DNA of 64,000 nt from Halomonas sp. (GCF_017983445.1 NZ_JAGOBJ010000002.1:333469-397468), one strand, 5' to 3'. Positions 1 through 15,526 are shown, counted from the first letter of the stretch. Numbers and translations: made by a program. Notes: generated by a model from the letters alone, not told the origin.

Positions 1-97
1 CTACCGCGCCACTCTCAAGACGCACGCGCGCCTGTACTGTCGGATTACCGCGTGAATCGAGTACTTCCAGTGCACTGATATCTACAATTTTGGTCAT
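1..97 (-). CDS. eno: enolase, N-terminal part (runs off the window)
   Basis: Only the first 32 codons are inside the window. The visible residues begin [20 protein letters not shown], which is the enolase N-terminus with the conserved DSRGNPT segment. Enolase converts 2-phosphoglycerate to phosphoenolpyruvate in the cytoplasm. An AAGGA ribosome-binding site lies 7 bases before the ATG. The gene sits 58 bp downstream of kdsA on the same strand, giving the common order pyrG-kdsA-eno. KdsA uses the PEP that enolase makes. Confidence 0.93.
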   Translation of the reverse strand, partial: MTKIVDISALEVLDSRGNPTVQARVRLESGAV

Positions 98-155
98 GAC
101 AGTGTCCTTGGTTGTCGGTCTAATAAAGGATTACGTACCGCGTTGGCTACCGCGC

Positions 156-2720
<2,565 letters not shown>

Positions 2721-2842
2721 TCAAAAGGCGTAACAGAAAGCCACACCAGGATGGGACGACAGAATAGCAGACTACGCCTCAAGGCTCAATTTGAACTGCC
2801 ATGCCATTGCTTTAACTTACTTCGGGTAAGCGGCTAACCCCA

Positions 2843-2989
2843 GCGCCAGGCCGTTGCGAGGGCGCTGTAGACCCATCCGTGGGCGCTACTTTCGCCATCT
2901 GACCGCCATGGATGGCGGAAATGCCGGAAACGAATGGAACTGCTTTCCGGCCATGGCGAAAGACCCTCGCAACAGCCTGCCCCTGGCGC
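2843..2989. repeat. branched inverted-repeat element between gltD and pyrG
   Basis: The roughly 330-bp spacer between gltD and pyrG holds nested inverted repeats that fold into a multi-arm structure. The outer arms are 2843-2862 (gcgccagg, then gttgcgaggg) and 2964-2989 (ccctcgcaac, then cctggcgc). Inside are a small hairpin at 2867-2890 (gtag/ctac and ccca/tggg), a stem pairing ctttcgccat (about 2889-2898) with atggcgaaag (2953-2962), and within that ccgccat/atggcgg (2903-2918) and ccggaaa/tttccgg (2924-2950). It looks like an intergenic REP/MITE-like element or a structured terminator for gltD. No second copy was seen in the window. Confidence 0.6.
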
Positions 2990-3027
2990 CGCTATCAGGC
3001 AACAGCCATGACCAAATAACCCAGGAT

Positions 3028-4479
<1,452 letters not shown>

Positions 4480-7400
4480 TTATTGCGGCTGACGCCGAGA
4501 TTGATCCAGCAGACTGCCCAGACTTGCCGCTTTTGGCTTCACCAGCCAGAAGTGACGCAGGTAGTCGCCAAAGTCTTCCAAAATCGCTGCCCCACGGCTG
4601 GAACCCGTCTCTTCGACATAGGTGGTAATCAGCTCGCGAAGATGGCGGCGATACGCTTCCATGGCTTCCGTACTAATGCGATGAATTTCGACCAGCTCGT
4701 GGTTGTACTTGTCCACGAAGGTACGGTCTTCATCCAGCACGTAGGCAAACCCACCGGTCATGCCTGCACCAAAGTTAACGCCCGTTTCACCCAGCACGCA
4801 CACCAGGCCGCCGGTCATGTATTCGCAGCAGTGGTCGCCAGCGCCTTCAATCACCGCTGTGGCGCCTGAGTTACGCACCGCAAAACGCTCGCCTGCGATG
4901 CCCGCGGCCATCAACGTGCCGCCGGTTGCGCCATACAGGCAGGTGTTACCGATAATCGCGGTTTTATGGCTTTCGAACTGGCTGACCTTGGGTGGCACGA
5001 TCACGATCTTGCCGCCGTTCATGCCCTTGCCCACGTAGTCGTTGGCATCGCCTTCCAGGTACAGATTCAGGCCGCGGGCATTCCAGACGCCGAAGCTCTG
5101 CCCAGCCACACCGGTAAAGCGTGCAGTGACAGGCGCGTTTTCAAGGCCCTCTTCCCCATAACGCTTGGCAATAGCGCCAGAGCTAAGCGCGCCCACGCTG
5201 CGATCACAGTTGGTAATGGTGAAGCTGAACTCACCGCCCGACTGGCTCTCGATAGTCTCTTGAAGCGCTGCCAATACTTCCTGGTTTTTAGCGCCCGGAT
5301 CGTGAGGCACGTTGCGGCTCACCTCACAGAACTGCGGCGCATCAGCAGGCACAAAATCGTTGACAAGCAAAGGCATCAAGTCGAGCTTGCGCTGGCTTGC
5401 GGTGTTGCCTTCAAGCACTTCCAGCAGGTCGGTACGCCCGATCAGGTCGGTCAACTGGCGTACGCCGAGCATGGCCATCAGCTCACGCACTTCTTCAGCG
5501 ATAAAGCGGAAGTAGTTTTTGACCATATCCACAGTGCCGCGAAAGTGCTCGCCGCGCAGGAAGTCGTCCTGAGTGGCCACTCCGGTAGCGCAGTTGTTCA
5601 GGTGGCAGATGCGCAGGAACTTGCAGCCCAGCGCCACCATTGGCGCGGTGCCAAAACCAAAGCTTTCCGCCCCTAGAATCGCTGCTTTGACCACGTCCAG
5701 GCCGGTTTTAAGGCCGCCGTCAGTCTGCAGGCGAATCTTGTCGCGCAGGCCGTTGATACGCAGCGCCTGATGCACTTCAGGCAGGCCAAGCTCCCACGGA
5801 GAACCGGCATGCTTGATCGAGGTAAGCGGGCTGGCCGCAGTGCCGCCGTCGTAACCGGACACGGTAATCAGGTCGGCGTAAGCCTTGGCCACACCGGTAG
5901 CGATAGTGCCGATACCCGGCTCGGATACCAGCTTCACTGATACCTGGGCTTCCGGGTTAACCTGCTTGAGGTCAAAAATCAGCTGCGCCAAATCCTCGAT
6001 CGAATAGATATCGTGGTGCGGCGGCGGTGAAATCAGCGTGACGCCAGGCACCGCGTGGCGCAGGCGAGCGATAAGCGCGTTGACCTTGCCGCCCGGCAAC
6101 TGACCGCCCTCGCCCGGCTTCGCACCCTGAGCCACCTTGATCTGCAGCACTTCGGCATTGACCAGATAAGCCGGCGTTACCCCAAAGCGGCCCGAGGCAA
6201 TCTGCTTGATCTTGGAGCTGCGAATAGTGCCGTAACGTGCGGAGTCTTCGCCGCCTTCGCCGGAGTTGGAGCGCCCGCCGGCTTCGTTCATGGCCTGGGC
6301 CAGCGCTTCATGGGCTTCTGGTGATAGCGCGCCCAGGGACATACCCGCGCTATCGAAACGCGGCAACAGCGCATCCACCGGCTCAACGTCATCCAGCGGG
6401 ATCGGCGTTTCAGCAGCTTTAAGCGTGAGCAGATCACGAATGGTCGCGACAGGACGCTCGTTCACCAGCTGCGCGAATTTTTTCCACTTGGCGTAGCTGC
6501 CTTCCTGAACGGCTGCCTGCAACGCCTTTACTACATCGGGGTTGTACGCATGGTATTCATGGCCATGCACATACTTGAACATACCGCCCTGGGAGATGCC
6601 TTTGCGGGTAATCCAGGCATCCTTGGCCAAAAGCTCTTGCTGCATCTGTAGCTCAGCGAAGCCTGCCCCCTGAATACGTGATGCCATGCCCGCAAAGCAG
6701 GTATTCATCACTTCATCAGAAAGCCCGACTGCTTCAAACAGCATGGAGCCGCGGTACGAAGCCAGCGTCGAGATACCCATTTTGGAGAGTATCTTGAACA
6801 GGCCTTTTTGCAGGCCTTTGCGATAATTTTCCCGACCATCGGCCGGATTACCGGAAAGCTCGCCGGTGCGGTGCATATCGGCCATAACCTGATAGGCAAG
6901 CCATGGGTACACAGCGGTGGCACCAATACCAAACAGCACGGCCATCTGGTGGGCATCCCGGGCGTAGCCGGTTTCAACGATAATATTGGCATTGGGGCGC
7001 AGGGCCAGACGGCCAAGATGCGTATGCACCGCACCAACCGCCAGCGGTGCCTGAATAGGGATAATGCCCTTGGGCAGCTCCGCATCGGTAAGCACCAGAA
7101 TCACCTTGCCCGCTTTTACCTGGGCTTCGGCTTCCTGGCAAAGTGCATTGACCGCCTGCTGCAGGCTCTGCTGCTCAGGATCGTAGCCCATGGACAGCGT
7201 ATAGCTTGCAAACGCCGGGTCGTCCTGATCGATCAGCGCGGTAAATTTACGCGGTGAAAGCACCGGCGTGGTCAGGATCAGGCGATGGGCGTGCTCGGGC
7301 GTTGCCTTGAAAACATTAAGCTCCGCGCCACAGCAGGTTTCCAGCGACATCACGATCGCTTCACGCAGCGGATCAATCGGCGGGTTGGTTACCTGAGCAA

Positions 7401-8922
7401 ACTTCTGGCGGAAGAAGTCGGTCAAAAGACGTGGACGGCTTGAAAGTACCGCCATGGGCGTGTCGTCACCCATCGAACCCACAGCTTCCTGGCCGCTTTC
7501 CGCCAGCGGGCGCAGCACCTGATCACGCTCTTCAAAGCTGACCTGGAACATCTTCTGCTGCACGTTCAGTGCATCGGTTTCCATGGACTGGAAACGTGCA
7601 AGCTCGGTGAGCGCCGACTCAAGGTAGTTGGCTTCCTGCTTGAGCCAGCGCTTGTAGGGGTAGGCCGATTTCAGTCGGTCGTCAATATCCTGGGTATGCA
7701 GCACTTCACCGGTCTGAGTATCGACGGCGAGCATTTGGCCCGGGCCCACGCGCCCTTTGGCGACCACGTCCTCAGGCTTATAGCCGTAGGTGCCGACTTC
7801 AGACGCCAGGGTGATATAACCATTCTTGGTGATTACCCAGCGCGCCGGGCGCAGGCCGTTGCGGTCCAGCATGCACACGGCCTGGCGGCCATCGGTCATT
7901 ACCACGCCTGCCGGGCCATCCCACGGCTCCATGTGCATGGAGTTGTATTCGTAGAAGGCGCGCAGCTCTGCATCCATGGTCTCGACGTTCTGCCAAGCGG
8001 GCGGCACCATCATGCGCACAGCACGATGCAGCTCCATACCGCCAGTCAGCAATACTTCCAGCATATTATCCATACTGGAGGAGTCAGAACCGGTGGTGTT
8101 GACGATTTCATCGAGCTTATCGATATCGGGCAGATACTCGCTAACGAAGTTGGCCTTGCGCGAATTAGCCCAGCCGCGATTCGCCTCAATGGTGTTGATT
8201 TCACCATTGTGAGCCAACAAGCGGAATGGCTGCGCCAGTGGCCAGCGCGGTGCGGTATTGGTCGAAAAGCGCTGATGGAACACGCAGATGGCGGTTTCCA
8301 GGCGCGGGTCGTTCAAGTCCTTGTAGAACGCCGGCAGGTCTTCCGGCATCACCAGGCCTTTATAGGAGACGACTTCCGAGGAGAGCGAGGCCACGTAAAA
8401 GTCTTCTTCGCGCTTCAGCGCCTGCTCGGCATAGCGGCGGGCCATGAAGAGATCCACGGTGAACTGCTCGCTCTTGCCAGGCTCGACAAAAACCTGCTCG
8501 ATACGCGGCAGGCAGTCCAGCGCCATCGGGCCGCACACGCTTGAGTCGGTAGGCACTACGCGCCAGCCCGCCACATGAAGGCCACGTGCGCTCAGCTCGC
8601 GCTCGACGGTATTACGCGCTTCAGTTGCCCGGGTGTCGTCGCTTGGCAGAAACACAACGCCCACCGCGAACTGCTCATTAAGCGCCACGCCCAAGGCTTC
8701 CTGAGCGGCTTCACGCATAAACTGGGTCGGCATCTTAAGCAATAGCCCACAGCCGTCGCCGGTTTTACCGTCGGCGGCGATCCCGCCCCGGTGCGTCATA
8801 CACGTGAGCGATTCGATCGCCGTTTTCAGCAAGTCGTGACTGGCCTGCCCTTCCATATGAGCAATAAGGCCAAAGCCGCAGTTATCGCGAAACTCGCCAG
8901 GCTGGTGGAGACCTCTATTCAT
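4480..8922 (-). CDS. gltB: glutamate synthase large subunit
   Basis: This is the large GOGAT subunit of about 1480 residues; it converts glutamine and 2-oxoglutarate to two glutamates. The N-terminal class II amidotransferase has the catalytic cysteine in [10 protein letters not shown], which is expected to be exposed by removal of a short propeptide. The central and FMN-binding domains follow, with the 3Fe-4S cysteines in [15 protein letters not shown], and a C-terminal beta-helix domain. The start is placed at the ATG at 8922 because GAGG lies 7 bases upstream. An in-frame TTG at 8940 lacks such a site. Confidence 0.95.
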   Translation of the reverse strand: MNRGLHQPGEFRDNCGFGLIAHMEGQASHDLLKTAIESLTCMTHRGGIAADGKTGDGCGLLLKMPTQFMREAAQEALGVALNEQFAVGVVFLPSDDTRATEARNTVERELSARGLHVAGWRVVPTDSSVCGPMALDCLPRIEQVFVEPGKSEQFTVDLFMARRYAEQALKREEDFYVASLSSEVVSYKGLVMPEDLPAFYKDLNDPRLETAICVFHQRFSTNTAPRWPLAQPFRLLAHNGEINTIEANRGWANSRKANFVSEYLPDIDKLDEIVNTTGSDSSSMDNMLEVLLTGGMELHRAVRMMVPPAWQNVETMDAELRAFYEYNSMHMEPWDGPAGVVMTDGRQAVCMLDRNGLRPARWVITKNGYITLASEVGTYGYKPEDVVAKGRVGPGQMLAVDTQTGEVLHTQDIDDRLKSAYPYKRWLKQEANYLESALTELARFQSMETDALNVQQKMFQVSFEERDQVLRPLAESGQEAVGSMGDDTPMAVLSSRPRLLTDFFRQKFAQVTNPPIDPLREAIVMSLETCCGAELNVFKATPEHAHRLILTTPVLSPRKFTALIDQDDPAFASYTLSMGYDPEQQSLQQAVNALCQEAEAQVKAGKVILVLTDAELPKGIIPIQAPLAVGAVHTHLGRLALRPNANIIVETGYARDAHQMAVLFGIGATAVYPWLAYQVMADMHRTGELSGNPADGRENYRKGLQKGLFKILSKMGISTLASYRGSMLFEAVGLSDEVMNTCFAGMASRIQGAGFAELQMQQELLAKDAWITRKGISQGGMFKYVHGHEYHAYNPDVVKALQAAVQEGSYAKWKKFAQLVNERPVATIRDLLTLKAAETPIPLDDVEPVDALLPRFDSAGMSLGALSPEAHEALAQAMNEAGGRSNSGEGGEDSARYGTIRSSKIKQIASGRFGVTPAYLVNAEVLQIKVAQGAKPGEGGQLPGGKVNALIARLRHAVPGVTLISPPPHHDIYSIEDLAQLIFDLKQVNPEAQVSVKLVSEPGIGTIATGVAKAYADLITVSGYDGGTAASPLTSIKHAGSPWELGLPEVHQALRINGLRDKIRLQTDGGLKTGLDVVKAAILGAESFGFGTAPMVALGCKFLRICHLNNCATGVATQDDFLRGEHFRGTVDMVKNYFRFIAEEVRELMAMLGVRQLTDLIGRTDLLEVLEGNTASQRKLDLMPLLVNDFVPADAPQFCEVSRNVPHDPGAKNQEVLAALQETIESQSGGEFSFTITNCDRSVGALSSGAIAKRYGEEGLENAPVTARFTGVAGQSFGVWNARGLNLYLEGDANDYVGKGMNGGKIVIVPPKVSQFESHKTAIIGNTCLYGATGGTLMAAGIAGERFAVRNSGATAVIEGAGDHCCEYMTGGLVCVLGETGVNFGAGMTGGFAYVLDEDRTFVDKYNHELVEIHRISTEAMEAYRRHLRELITTYVEETGSSRGAAILEDFGDYLRHFWLVKPKAASLGSLLDQSRRQPQ

Positions 8923-9316
8923 GGGCGTGCCTCTAGTCAAGGTGTTTTATTAGCAGCGTTCTTATGGTGTAATAGTCGGTTTTTCTTTTTTTATGGGGCT
9001 TTTTAACCGACTGGAACAAGACGCCTGCCCGATCCGCTGCTGCAAGAAAATGGTCGCTCAGCATAGCGATTCGCCCCTAGACAGCGCAATCACCACCAAC
9101 CCAAATTCGCCAGAAAGTCTTTTCAAATCCTACAGTTGCAAACCACCTTATCGTAAAAAATATATACACTTCAAGCACTTGCAAGGCCATATAACGGTAT
9201 TTCAACGAAAAATCGCAAGGGTTAAACTTTAGTCTAATAAATACCCAAAACTCCATGCCGATAGCGCATAAGCCATGCGCATTACATAATACCGGGTGCA
9301 TTGCAGTAACGTTAAG
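8923..9316 (-). promoter_or_regulatory. AT-rich upstream region of gltBD with candidate promoter
   Basis: This 390-bp spacer between the aroB terminator and gltB has no convincing gene. It is much more AT-rich than its neighbours. On the minus strand TTGCGA (9218-9213) and GTTATA (9195-9190) are spaced by 17 bases and could be a sigma70 promoter for gltBD, leaving a leader of more than 250 bases. A small open frame at 9077-9301 has no ribosome-binding site and atypical composition, and was not accepted. The promoter call is tentative. Confidence 0.3.
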
Positions 9317-9319
9317 CCA

Positions 9320-9346
9320 TAAAAAAACCCACCGCCAAGGGTGGGT
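9320..9346 (-). terminator. rho-independent terminator after aroB
   Basis: On the minus strand a stem acccacc/ggtgggt with a short loop is followed directly by seven T residues. It lies about 30 bp past the aroB stop and closes the pilMNOPQ-aroKB transcript. Confidence 0.85.
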
Positions 9347-9377
9347 CTATTGAACACATAACGTTTTTACAGCTGAA

Positions 9378-10484
9378 TTACAGACGCGGGTAGCTATCCA
9401 GCAAGTCGCGCAGGACCTCTTCTGAGGTCGTGTCATCGATACGCGCATCTCCAATCGCATTTAGCAGCACCAGCCGCAGCCTGGCATCCACGTTTTTCTT
9501 ATCCAGACGCATGCGGGTTAGAAAGTCATCGCTTTGCATATCGGCCGGCGCCGCCAACGGAAGCCCAGCGCTATCAATCACTGCCTGGGCACGCGCTAAA
9601 TCAGCGCTACTGATAAAACCCAACTGCTGGGAGAGCGTGGCGGCCAACGCCATGCCCGCCCCAACCGCCTCGCCATGCAGCCAATTGCCGTAGCCTTGAT
9701 GGGCTTCAATGGCATGGCCAAACGTATGCCCAAGGTTAAGGTGCGCCCGAACGCCCTGCTCGGTTTCGTCATCCGCCACAATGTCGGCTTTTATCTGACA
9801 GCTGCGCGCGATGGCTTCAATAATTGCGTCCGGACTGATTTGACGTAGCGCGGCCATATTGTCTTCAAGCCAGCTGAGAAACGGCTCATCACGAATCAGC
9901 CCGTACTTGATGACTTCGGCAAGCCCTGCAGACAGCTCGCGCGCGGGCAGGGTCGCAAGCGTTGCGATATCAATCAGCACCGTTTTAGGCTGCCAGAAAG
10001 CGCCGATCATATTCTTGCCGAGCGGATGATTAACGCCGGTCTTGCCACCCACCGAAGAGTCCACCTGGGAAAGCAGCGTGGTAGGCACCTGAATGAAGGC
10101 AACGCCGCGCTGATAAGACGCCGCAGCATAGCCCACCATATCGCCAATCACCCCGCCACCCAACGCGACCAGCGTACAGCGACGATTAAAACCGGCCTCA
10201 AGAAGCGCATCCCAAATGCGACTAACCTGTTCAATGGTCTTGTACTGTTCGCCGTCAGGCAGGATGACCGTGCGCACGTCCACATCGCTGGGTAGATGTG
10301 CACAGAGTGCTTCCAGGTAAAGCGGTGCAACCGTTTCATTGGTGACCACCATTACCTGCTTACCCGCCAGATAAGGCGTTAGTGCCTGAGGGTCATCTAA
10401 TAATCCAGAACCAATATGGATTGGATAGCTGCGATCGCCCAACGCAACATTTAACGTACGTTGGGCAGCGGCGGGCTGAGTCAT
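9378..10484 (-). CDS. aroB: 3-dehydroquinate synthase
   Basis: The 368-residue enzyme converts DAHP to 3-dehydroquinate, the second step of the shikimate pathway. It carries the NAD-binding segment [21 protein letters not shown], the substrate region [21 protein letters not shown], and the metal-ligand histidines in [11 protein letters not shown] and [11 protein letters not shown]. An AAAGG ribosome-binding site lies inside the end of aroK, and the ATG overlaps the aroK stop (ATGA), so translation is coupled. It is the last gene of the operon. Confidence 0.96.
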   Translation of the reverse strand: MTQPAAAQRTLNVALGDRSYPIHIGSGLLDDPQALTPYLAGKQVMVVTNETVAPLYLEALCAHLPSDVDVRTVILPDGEQYKTIEQVSRIWDALLEAGFNRRCTLVALGGGVIGDMVGYAAASYQRGVAFIQVPTTLLSQVDSSVGGKTGVNHPLGKNMIGAFWQPKTVLIDIATLATLPARELSAGLAEVIKYGLIRDEPFLSWLEDNMAALRQISPDAIIEAIARSCQIKADIVADDETEQGVRAHLNLGHTFGHAIEAHQGYGNWLHGEAVGAGMALAATLSQQLGFISSADLARAQAVIDSAGLPLAAPADMQSDDFLTRMRLDKKNVDARLRLVLLNAIGDARIDDTTSEEVLRDLLDSYPRL

Positions 10485-11047
10485 TGGGATACCTTTGAGT
10501 TAAGCGTGGCGGCGTGCTCCAGCGGGTCGGTCAAACGGTGCACCCGGCGCAGGATTTCATTGACCACGGCGCGCGGGCTGCGCCGATCAGTACGCACGGT
10601 AATATCCGAGGTGGCACGGTAAAGAGGATCACGGGTAGCAAACATATCGTTGAGTACCTGCTCCCGGTTAGCGCACTGGAGAAGCGGGCGATTGCGATCT
10701 TTTGCGGTGCGCTTAAGCTGCTGGTCGACCGTGGTCATCAGGTAAACCACCGTGCCCCTTTCACGCAGTACGCGCCGGTTATCTTCGCGAAGTACCGCGC
10801 CGCCTCCGGTTGCCACCACTACGCTGGAAAGCCGGGTCAGTTCCTCAATCATCTGAATTTCACGCAGGCGAAAGCCAGGCTCACCCTCCACATCAAAAAT
10901 CCACGGGATGTCGGCACCGCAGCGATCTTGTATGGCATGGTCGCTATCATAGAACGTGCGCGATAGCTCTGCCGCCAATAGGCGGCCTATCGTGCTTTTA
11001 CCAGCCCCCATGGGGCCGATCAGAAAAAGGTTGGGTAAATCCTGCAT
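10481..11047 (-). CDS. aroK: shikimate kinase
   Basis: This 188-residue enzyme phosphorylates shikimate with ATP. The P-loop [11 protein letters not shown] is at residues 12-22, the substrate-binding region has the family pattern [13 protein letters not shown], and [12 protein letters not shown] is the conserved GGG segment. The ATG overlaps the pilQ stop by one base. The pilQ-aroK-aroB linkage is typical of pseudomonads and relatives. Confidence 0.95.
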   Translation of the reverse strand: MQDLPNLFLIGPMGAGKSTIGRLLAAELSRTFYDSDHAIQDRCGADIPWIFDVEGEPGFRLREIQMIEELTRLSSVVVATGGGAVLREDNRRVLRERGTVVYLMTTVDQQLKRTAKDRNRPLLQCANREQVLNDMFATRDPLYRATSDITVRTDRRSPRAVVNEILRRVHRLTDPLEHAATLNSKVSQ

Positions 11048-12732
11048 CAGCGAACCGCCAAGCCATCGTCAAGTAGTCGTGGAGTAATAAAGACTAACAA
11101 CTCTACCTTTTCATTGCTCTCTTCGGTATAGCGAAACAACCGTCCGAGCAAAGGAATATCTCCTAAAAGCGGAGTTTTTGCCATTTGGCTCAGCTGTTCA
11201 GTGGTTAGAATCCCACCCAACACCACCGTTTGGCCATTGTCCACCAGCACCTGGGTTTCAATCTGATTGGTATCAATGGGCGGCTCGCCGCCAAAACCCG
11301 ACTCCCTGAAACTATCATTTTTTATCACCAGATCCATGATAATGCGATTATCCGGGGTAATTTGCGGCGTTACCTCAAGCGACAGTTCAGCCTCTTTAAA
11401 CTGGGTATCTGGATTGCCCTGCACATCCACACTCTGAAACGCCCGCTCTTCACCCTGGCGAATAATCGCCGTACGCTGGTTCGCGGTGATTACCCGGGGC
11501 TGCGAAATAGTCTGACTTTTCCCTTCGCTTTCCAGCGCGCGAAGCTCAAGGTCCAGCAGAATATCGCCGGACAAGTAGCCAAAGCTAAACCCGGCACCGG
11601 CCCCTGAAGGCGCACCTAAATCCACCGCCAAACCGCCGCGTGCCCGGTTCAAGCCGCGAGGATTGATATTGCGCGGTCCCTGGGTCCCATCGGGCAATTC
11701 CTGAAAACCGCGCGTACTGGAGGCTCCCCAGTTAACCCCCAGCTCGCGGGAGGCGGTGTCCCGGGCTATCACAATGCGCGCCTCAATCTGCACCTGACGC
11801 ACCGGTACATCAAAACGCGCCAGCGTGCGCCTGATACTGTGCACCTGGTCGGCCGTATCCCGCACTATCAGCGCATTGGTTCGAGGGTCGACACTTACTC
11901 GCCCGCGTTCACTTAAAATCCCTTGGCCATCGTCTCCGCGCAGTAGTTGGGCCAGGTCTTCAGCGCGGGCATACTTTATTTCAATAAACTCGTTCACTAT
12001 CGGTGACAACGTTTCGTGGTGGCTACGCGCTGCGATTTCCTGGCTTTCAAGCTCGGCAAGCTCACCCATTGGGGCGATCAGTATCACATTGCCATGCTCA
12101 CGGCTTGAAAGCCCCCGGCTGTGTAAAATCGATGCCAGCGCTTGATCCCAGGGCACTTGATTCAGGTTCAGAGTGATACGTCCTGTCACGCCCTCACTAG
12201 CGATAAGATTAAGCCCGGTGAACTCAGCAAGCGTGGTCAGTACGGCGCGAATGTCCATGTCCTGAACATTTAAACTCAGCCGCTCGCCTGTAAAACGGTC
12301 CTGTTGAGCCTCACTCAAGGGCGGCTCCTGTTGGGCAACGGAGGCACGGGCGGCCATTGGATCAATCAGGGAAACTATCAGCCGATCCCCCATCATCTGC
12401 GAAGTCTGAATCATTGGCTGGGTTAAACCGACCACCAACCGGGTTCGCCCATCGCCCTGTGCTACATCTATGCGTTCAATTCCCGGTTGATTTATCTCTA
12501 TGTAACGGCGCCCCAGCCCATTTTGCGTAGCGATCAGATCCAACGCCAGACGCGGCGGGTTATCCAGACGGTAGCTCTGCAATTCGGCCACTCCACCGCT
12601 GAAATGCAGATCCATTTCCAGCACACCTTGCTCTCCCTGCTGTACACCTATATCCGTCAACACCGATGCCAAAACCTGACAAGGCAAGAAAGCGAACAGT
12701 ATTAACAGCGTGTGGCGGATAACAATGGCCAT
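11047..12732 (-). CDS. pilQ: type IV pilus secretin
   Basis: This outer-membrane secretin forms the gated channel through which the type IV pilus passes. A signal peptide of about 22 residues (ending LPCQVLA) is followed by one AMIN domain (about residues 25-110), an STN-like region (about 150-210), a secretin N0/N1 region, and the C-terminal secretin barrel domain with [15 protein letters not shown] and [11 protein letters not shown]. At about 561 residues it is shorter than Pseudomonas PilQ, with a single AMIN domain visible. GGAG lies 6 bases before the ATG at 12732. An upstream in-frame TTG at 12747 is less likely. Confidence 0.94.
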   Translation of the reverse strand: MAIVIRHTLLILFAFLPCQVLASVLTDIGVQQGEQGVLEMDLHFSGGVAELQSYRLDNPPRLALDLIATQNGLGRRYIEINQPGIERIDVAQGDGRTRLVVGLTQPMIQTSQMMGDRLIVSLIDPMAARASVAQQEPPLSEAQQDRFTGERLSLNVQDMDIRAVLTTLAEFTGLNLIASEGVTGRITLNLNQVPWDQALASILHSRGLSSREHGNVILIAPMGELAELESQEIAARSHHETLSPIVNEFIEIKYARAEDLAQLLRGDDGQGILSERGRVSVDPRTNALIVRDTADQVHSIRRTLARFDVPVRQVQIEARIVIARDTASRELGVNWGASSTRGFQELPDGTQGPRNINPRGLNRARGGLAVDLGAPSGAGAGFSFGYLSGDILLDLELRALESEGKSQTISQPRVITANQRTAIIRQGEERAFQSVDVQGNPDTQFKEAELSLEVTPQITPDNRIIMDLVIKNDSFRESGFGGEPPIDTNQIETQVLVDNGQTVVLGGILTTEQLSQMAKTPLLGDIPLLGRLFRYTEESNEKVELLVFITPRLLDDGLAVR

Positions 12733-12751
12733 GGCGTACTCCAGCAAGAGG

Positions 12752-13267
12752 TTAAGGCGATGCCTTCAGGGCAAGTGAGGTCTGGTGCTCCTGCCACCCC
12801 TGCGGCGTTGCGATACGTTCGGTAATACGAATGTCATGCTCGGTAATATGGGTAATACGCCCATACTCTTCACCTATGAATGCCCCCTCCTGGACGCTGA
12901 CAACGGTTTCTTCAGGCGTTTCGATCAGAGCAGCACGGTGCCCTTGCCTGGTAAGCGTGCCTACCAGGCGCAGTGCGGAAAGCGGATAGTGTTCAAGAGG
13001 TTCCAATATGCGCTGCGAGTCTGGTGCTGGCGTATCGCTTTGAACGAGCGCTTGTTCAGGTACATGACCCGATGCCTGGAAGGGACTACGACGCTCAGCG
13101 AAGTGATATTCCGGCACTGGAGGCACACTGAATGGTTCATGGCTTTCAACAGATTGGGGATTGGGCGACAGACGCAGCGCCTCAAGCGTCGCGTCTAGCT
13201 GATCAAGCTCAGGCCCATGGCAACCTGCAAGGCACAGGGCGGCGAGCAGGCTGACCAGCCACTTCAT
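12752..13267 (-). CDS. pilP: type IV pilus assembly lipoprotein PilP
   Basis: The product is a 171-residue inner-membrane lipoprotein that links the PilMNO platform to the PilQ secretin. The signal MKWLVSLLAALCLAGC has a lipobox ending at Cys16. The C-terminal half (YPLSALRLVGTL onward) is the beta-rich PilP domain that binds PilQ. Its ATG overlaps the pilO stop. It lies between pilO and pilQ, the standard order. Confidence 0.93.
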   Translation of the reverse strand: MKWLVSLLAALCLAGCHGPELDQLDATLEALRLSPNPQSVESHEPFSVPPVPEYHFAERRSPFQASGHVPEQALVQSDTPAPDSQRILEPLEHYPLSALRLVGTLTRQGHRAALIETPEETVVSVQEGAFIGEEYGRITHITEHDIRITERIATPQGWQEHQTSLALKASP

Positions 13268-13944
13268 GGGGCTGTTCCTCCGCCATTCAGCTCTTCTTCA
13301 CGCGAACCCTCGCTGGCAACGCTGCTGTACGCCTTGGCGACCAGACTCAAGGTTAATCCACCCCTGGGGTCTTCAACTGGCGCCAGGGTGATAGCGTGCT
13401 GTGTGACAAGACGAGGCAATGAACTGATATCATTTATAAACTGCGCCAACTGGTGGTAGCTGCCCAGCACCCTGATATCGAGTGGATGCTCTCTATAAAA
13501 GTTATGAATGACGGTGGGCCGTAAATGGATAGCCTCAATGGTCAGCTGGTTCTGTTCAGCGGCGTTGCTGATGCTGTCCAGCAGCGACGGGATCTCGGCG
13601 CGGGTGGTCCACATACTGCGGATGCTGGCCATCTGTGAGATCAGATCCGTCAATTGGCTACGCACATCGTTAAGCAACCCGGCAGCATGGACGCTGCTGC
13701 GGTAGTTATTTAATAGCCTTACTTCCTGACGCTGCGCGCTTATCAATGCCGAGCGGTAGTCGCTAACCCACCACATGCTGCTGACTGCCAGCGCCGCTAC
13801 CAACACCAGTACGCCACACAGCACTTTTAAAAGCCACGGCCAGGTTCCCGCATCGCGCAGATCAAGCATTTGCCAGTCAAGCGCACGCAACCGCTGCCAC
13901 TCACGTTGCCATTCACTCTGCCACTGCTGGCGGCTAAACTTCAT
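13264..13944 (-). CDS. pilO: type IV pilus inner-membrane protein PilO
   Basis: The 226-residue bitopic protein pairs with PilN in the alignment subcomplex. There is a cytoplasmic N-terminus of about 35 residues, one transmembrane helix (VLCGVLVLVAALAVSSMWWV, about residues 40-60), a coiled-coil stretch and a ferredoxin-like periplasmic domain (YHQLAQFINDISSLPRLV). Four-base overlaps join it to both pilN and pilP. Confidence 0.92.
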   Translation of the reverse strand: MKFSRQQWQSEWQREWQRLRALDWQMLDLRDAGTWPWLLKVLCGVLVLVAALAVSSMWWVSDYRSALISAQRQEVRLLNNYRSSVHAAGLLNDVRSQLTDLISQMASIRSMWTTRAEIPSLLDSISNAAEQNQLTIEAIHLRPTVIHNFYREHPLDIRVLGSYHQLAQFINDISSLPRLVTQHAITLAPVEDPRGGLTLSLVAKAYSSVASEGSREEELNGGGTAP

Positions 13945-14510
13945 GGCGAGCCACCTCCATCAGCCGATGATGGGCGCTGGTCGGTTTGTGCTACCTCAAA
14001 ATGAAAAACACTCCCGCCATCCTGCTCACTGCTTACTTCCAGTAACAAAGGAACGCCCAGCCCCGGCATCTCGGCAAGACGGCGCAACTGCTCCGACACC
14101 TGGCGTTCATTACCCGCCACCGCCGACACACTGATCTGGCGCTCTTGCCTTTCAAGACGCTGATAAGTCACTCCCTCGGTTAGGCTTGAAGCAAATGCAT
14201 TAAACAGCTGAGGCGTGCGAACGCGCTCTTCGAACAGGCGCTGAAACTGGGTTAGCTGCTGGCTTAGCTGTTCAACCTCCTCAACGTAATACTCCGCCTC
14301 GGCAATTTCATGGTCAAAGCGTTCTATATGGGCGGCAATATGTGCATTGCGCTGCTCCTGAATAGTGAGTGCTCGCTGATAGACGTGGGCGACCACGCCA
14401 CCCAGAGCAATACCGACGATGAGCAACAACAGCATCACGGCATAAAAATGGCGTGTATGTTTTTCGCGGCGCGCTTCTCGCCACGCCAGCAGGTTGATAT
14501 CGACGGTCAC
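13941..14510 (-). CDS. pilN: type IV pilus inner-membrane protein PilN
   Basis: The 189-residue protein starts MTVDINLLAWREARREKHTR. The INLLAWRE segment is the conserved PilM-binding peptide (INLLPWR in many species). One transmembrane helix at about residues 25-45 precedes a coiled coil and a periplasmic domain that dimerises with PilO. Four-base overlaps with pilM and pilO indicate tight translational coupling. Confidence 0.93.
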   Translation of the reverse strand: MTVDINLLAWREARREKHTRHFYAVMLLLLIVGIALGGVVAHVYQRALTIQEQRNAHIAAHIERFDHEIAEAEYYVEEVEQLSQQLTQFQRLFEERVRTPQLFNAFASSLTEGVTYQRLERQERQISVSAVAGNERQVSEQLRRLAEMPGLGVPLLLEVSSEQDGGSVFHFEVAQTDQRPSSADGGGSP

Positions 14511-15526
14511 GCTCCCACCCGCATGGCAAGCCCGCTGGCGGTAAGCAGCGCCGGTAGATCACGAGCTAGTGCCTGACGATCCAGACGTTTGTTGATCTGC
14601 ATATGCTGAAGTGGATTGGCCAGCGTCACCGTCATGCCGGTGGTCTTCGCAAGGTAGGCGGCCAGCCTCGGAATAGCGCTGAAGCGTCCGGTTAATACCA
14701 GATGCGTCACTTTCGGCTGCCAGCCGCTTACATAATACAGCTGCAGAGCACGTGCGATGCCTTGGGCCAGCGTATCCACGAAGGGATTGAGTATTGCGTC
14801 CTGGAAGTCATCAGGCAGGTTATCGTGTGCGTTAGATTGAATAGCTTTGGTTAACGGCTCTCCATCCACTCGACCCGTGCGTGAGTAAATGATACGGCCC
14901 GCGTGAACAACATGCAGCGTACTGTTATGCGCGCCTATATCCACAAGGCCTACGCCTGCGGTAATGTCCACGGGTAAAGAGGCCCACATGGCGGCAAACA
15001 CACGTTCAATGGCAAAGGTGTCAACATCAACAGCCACCGGCTCAAGGCCCGCACGGTCGAGCGTTTCGGTCATTTGCCAGATATCCTGCTGGCGGCAGGC
15101 GACGAGTAGGACCTGCTGTAAATGCGGGGCCAGCGGTACAGCGCCCAGGCAGGTGAAATCAAAAGCCACTTCATTGAACGGAAAAGGGATGTGCTGGTCT
15201 GAATCGACCGCTATGTGTTCTTCGATCTCCTGCTCGTTCAAAGCCAGGGGAAGGGTGAGCATTTTGGTAATGGCAACGCTGGAAGGTAGCGCCACAATGG
15301 CTTTGCGGGTGGTGGGCCTAGCCTGATGAATCGCGCGGTTTAAGCTGTTTGAGACATCGTTTATATTATTAATACGCTGTTCGTCCACCGCGCCTTCTGG
15401 CAGCGGGTGAACCGCAAAGCTCTCTACCTGATAGGTATCAGGCCTCTTTTTAAGTTCCAGCAGCTTGACGGATCTTGAAGTAATATCGATACCGATCAAT
15501 TCTTTACTGGCTTTCAATAAGCGCAT
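14507..15526 (-). CDS. pilM: type IV pilus assembly ATPase-like PilM
   Basis: PilM is an actin-like cytoplasmic protein that binds PilN and links the pilus motor to the envelope complex. The N-terminus carries LIGIDITSRSVKLLELKK, the first phosphate-binding loop of the FtsA/actin fold, and GVGLVDIGAHNSTLHVV is the second. The ATG at 15526 (339 residues) is chosen because it puts the first GID motif at the position seen in other PilM proteins. A GTG at 15577 would add 17 residues; neither start has a strong ribosome-binding site. It is the first gene of pilMNOPQ-aroKB. Confidence 0.92.
   Translation of the reverse strand: MRLLKASKELIGIDITSRSVKLLELKKRPDTYQVESFAVHPLPEGAVDEQRINNINDVSNSLNRAIHQARPTTRKAIVALPSSVAITKMLTLPLALNEQEIEEHIAVDSDQHIPFPFNEVAFDFTCLGAVPLAPHLQQVLLVACRQQDIWQMTETLDRAGLEPVAVDVDTFAIERVFAAMWASLPVDITAGVGLVDIGAHNSTLHVVHAGRIIYSRTGRVDGEPLTKAIQSNAHDNLPDDFQDAILNPFVDTLAQGIARALQLYYVSGWQPKVTHLVLTGRFSAIPRLAAYLAKTTGMTVTLANPLQHMQINKRLDRQALARDLPALLTASGLAMRVGA

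Noticed and set aside
7696-8544. 282-codon frame opposite gltB
   Set aside because: It lies wholly within gltB on the other strand. Its His/Arg-rich composition is typical of an antisense frame in GC-rich coding DNA.
9077-9301. 74-codon frame upstream of gltB
   Set aside because: AT-rich spacer with no ribosome-binding site, an aromatic-rich non-family sequence and overlap with the likely gltBD promoter.
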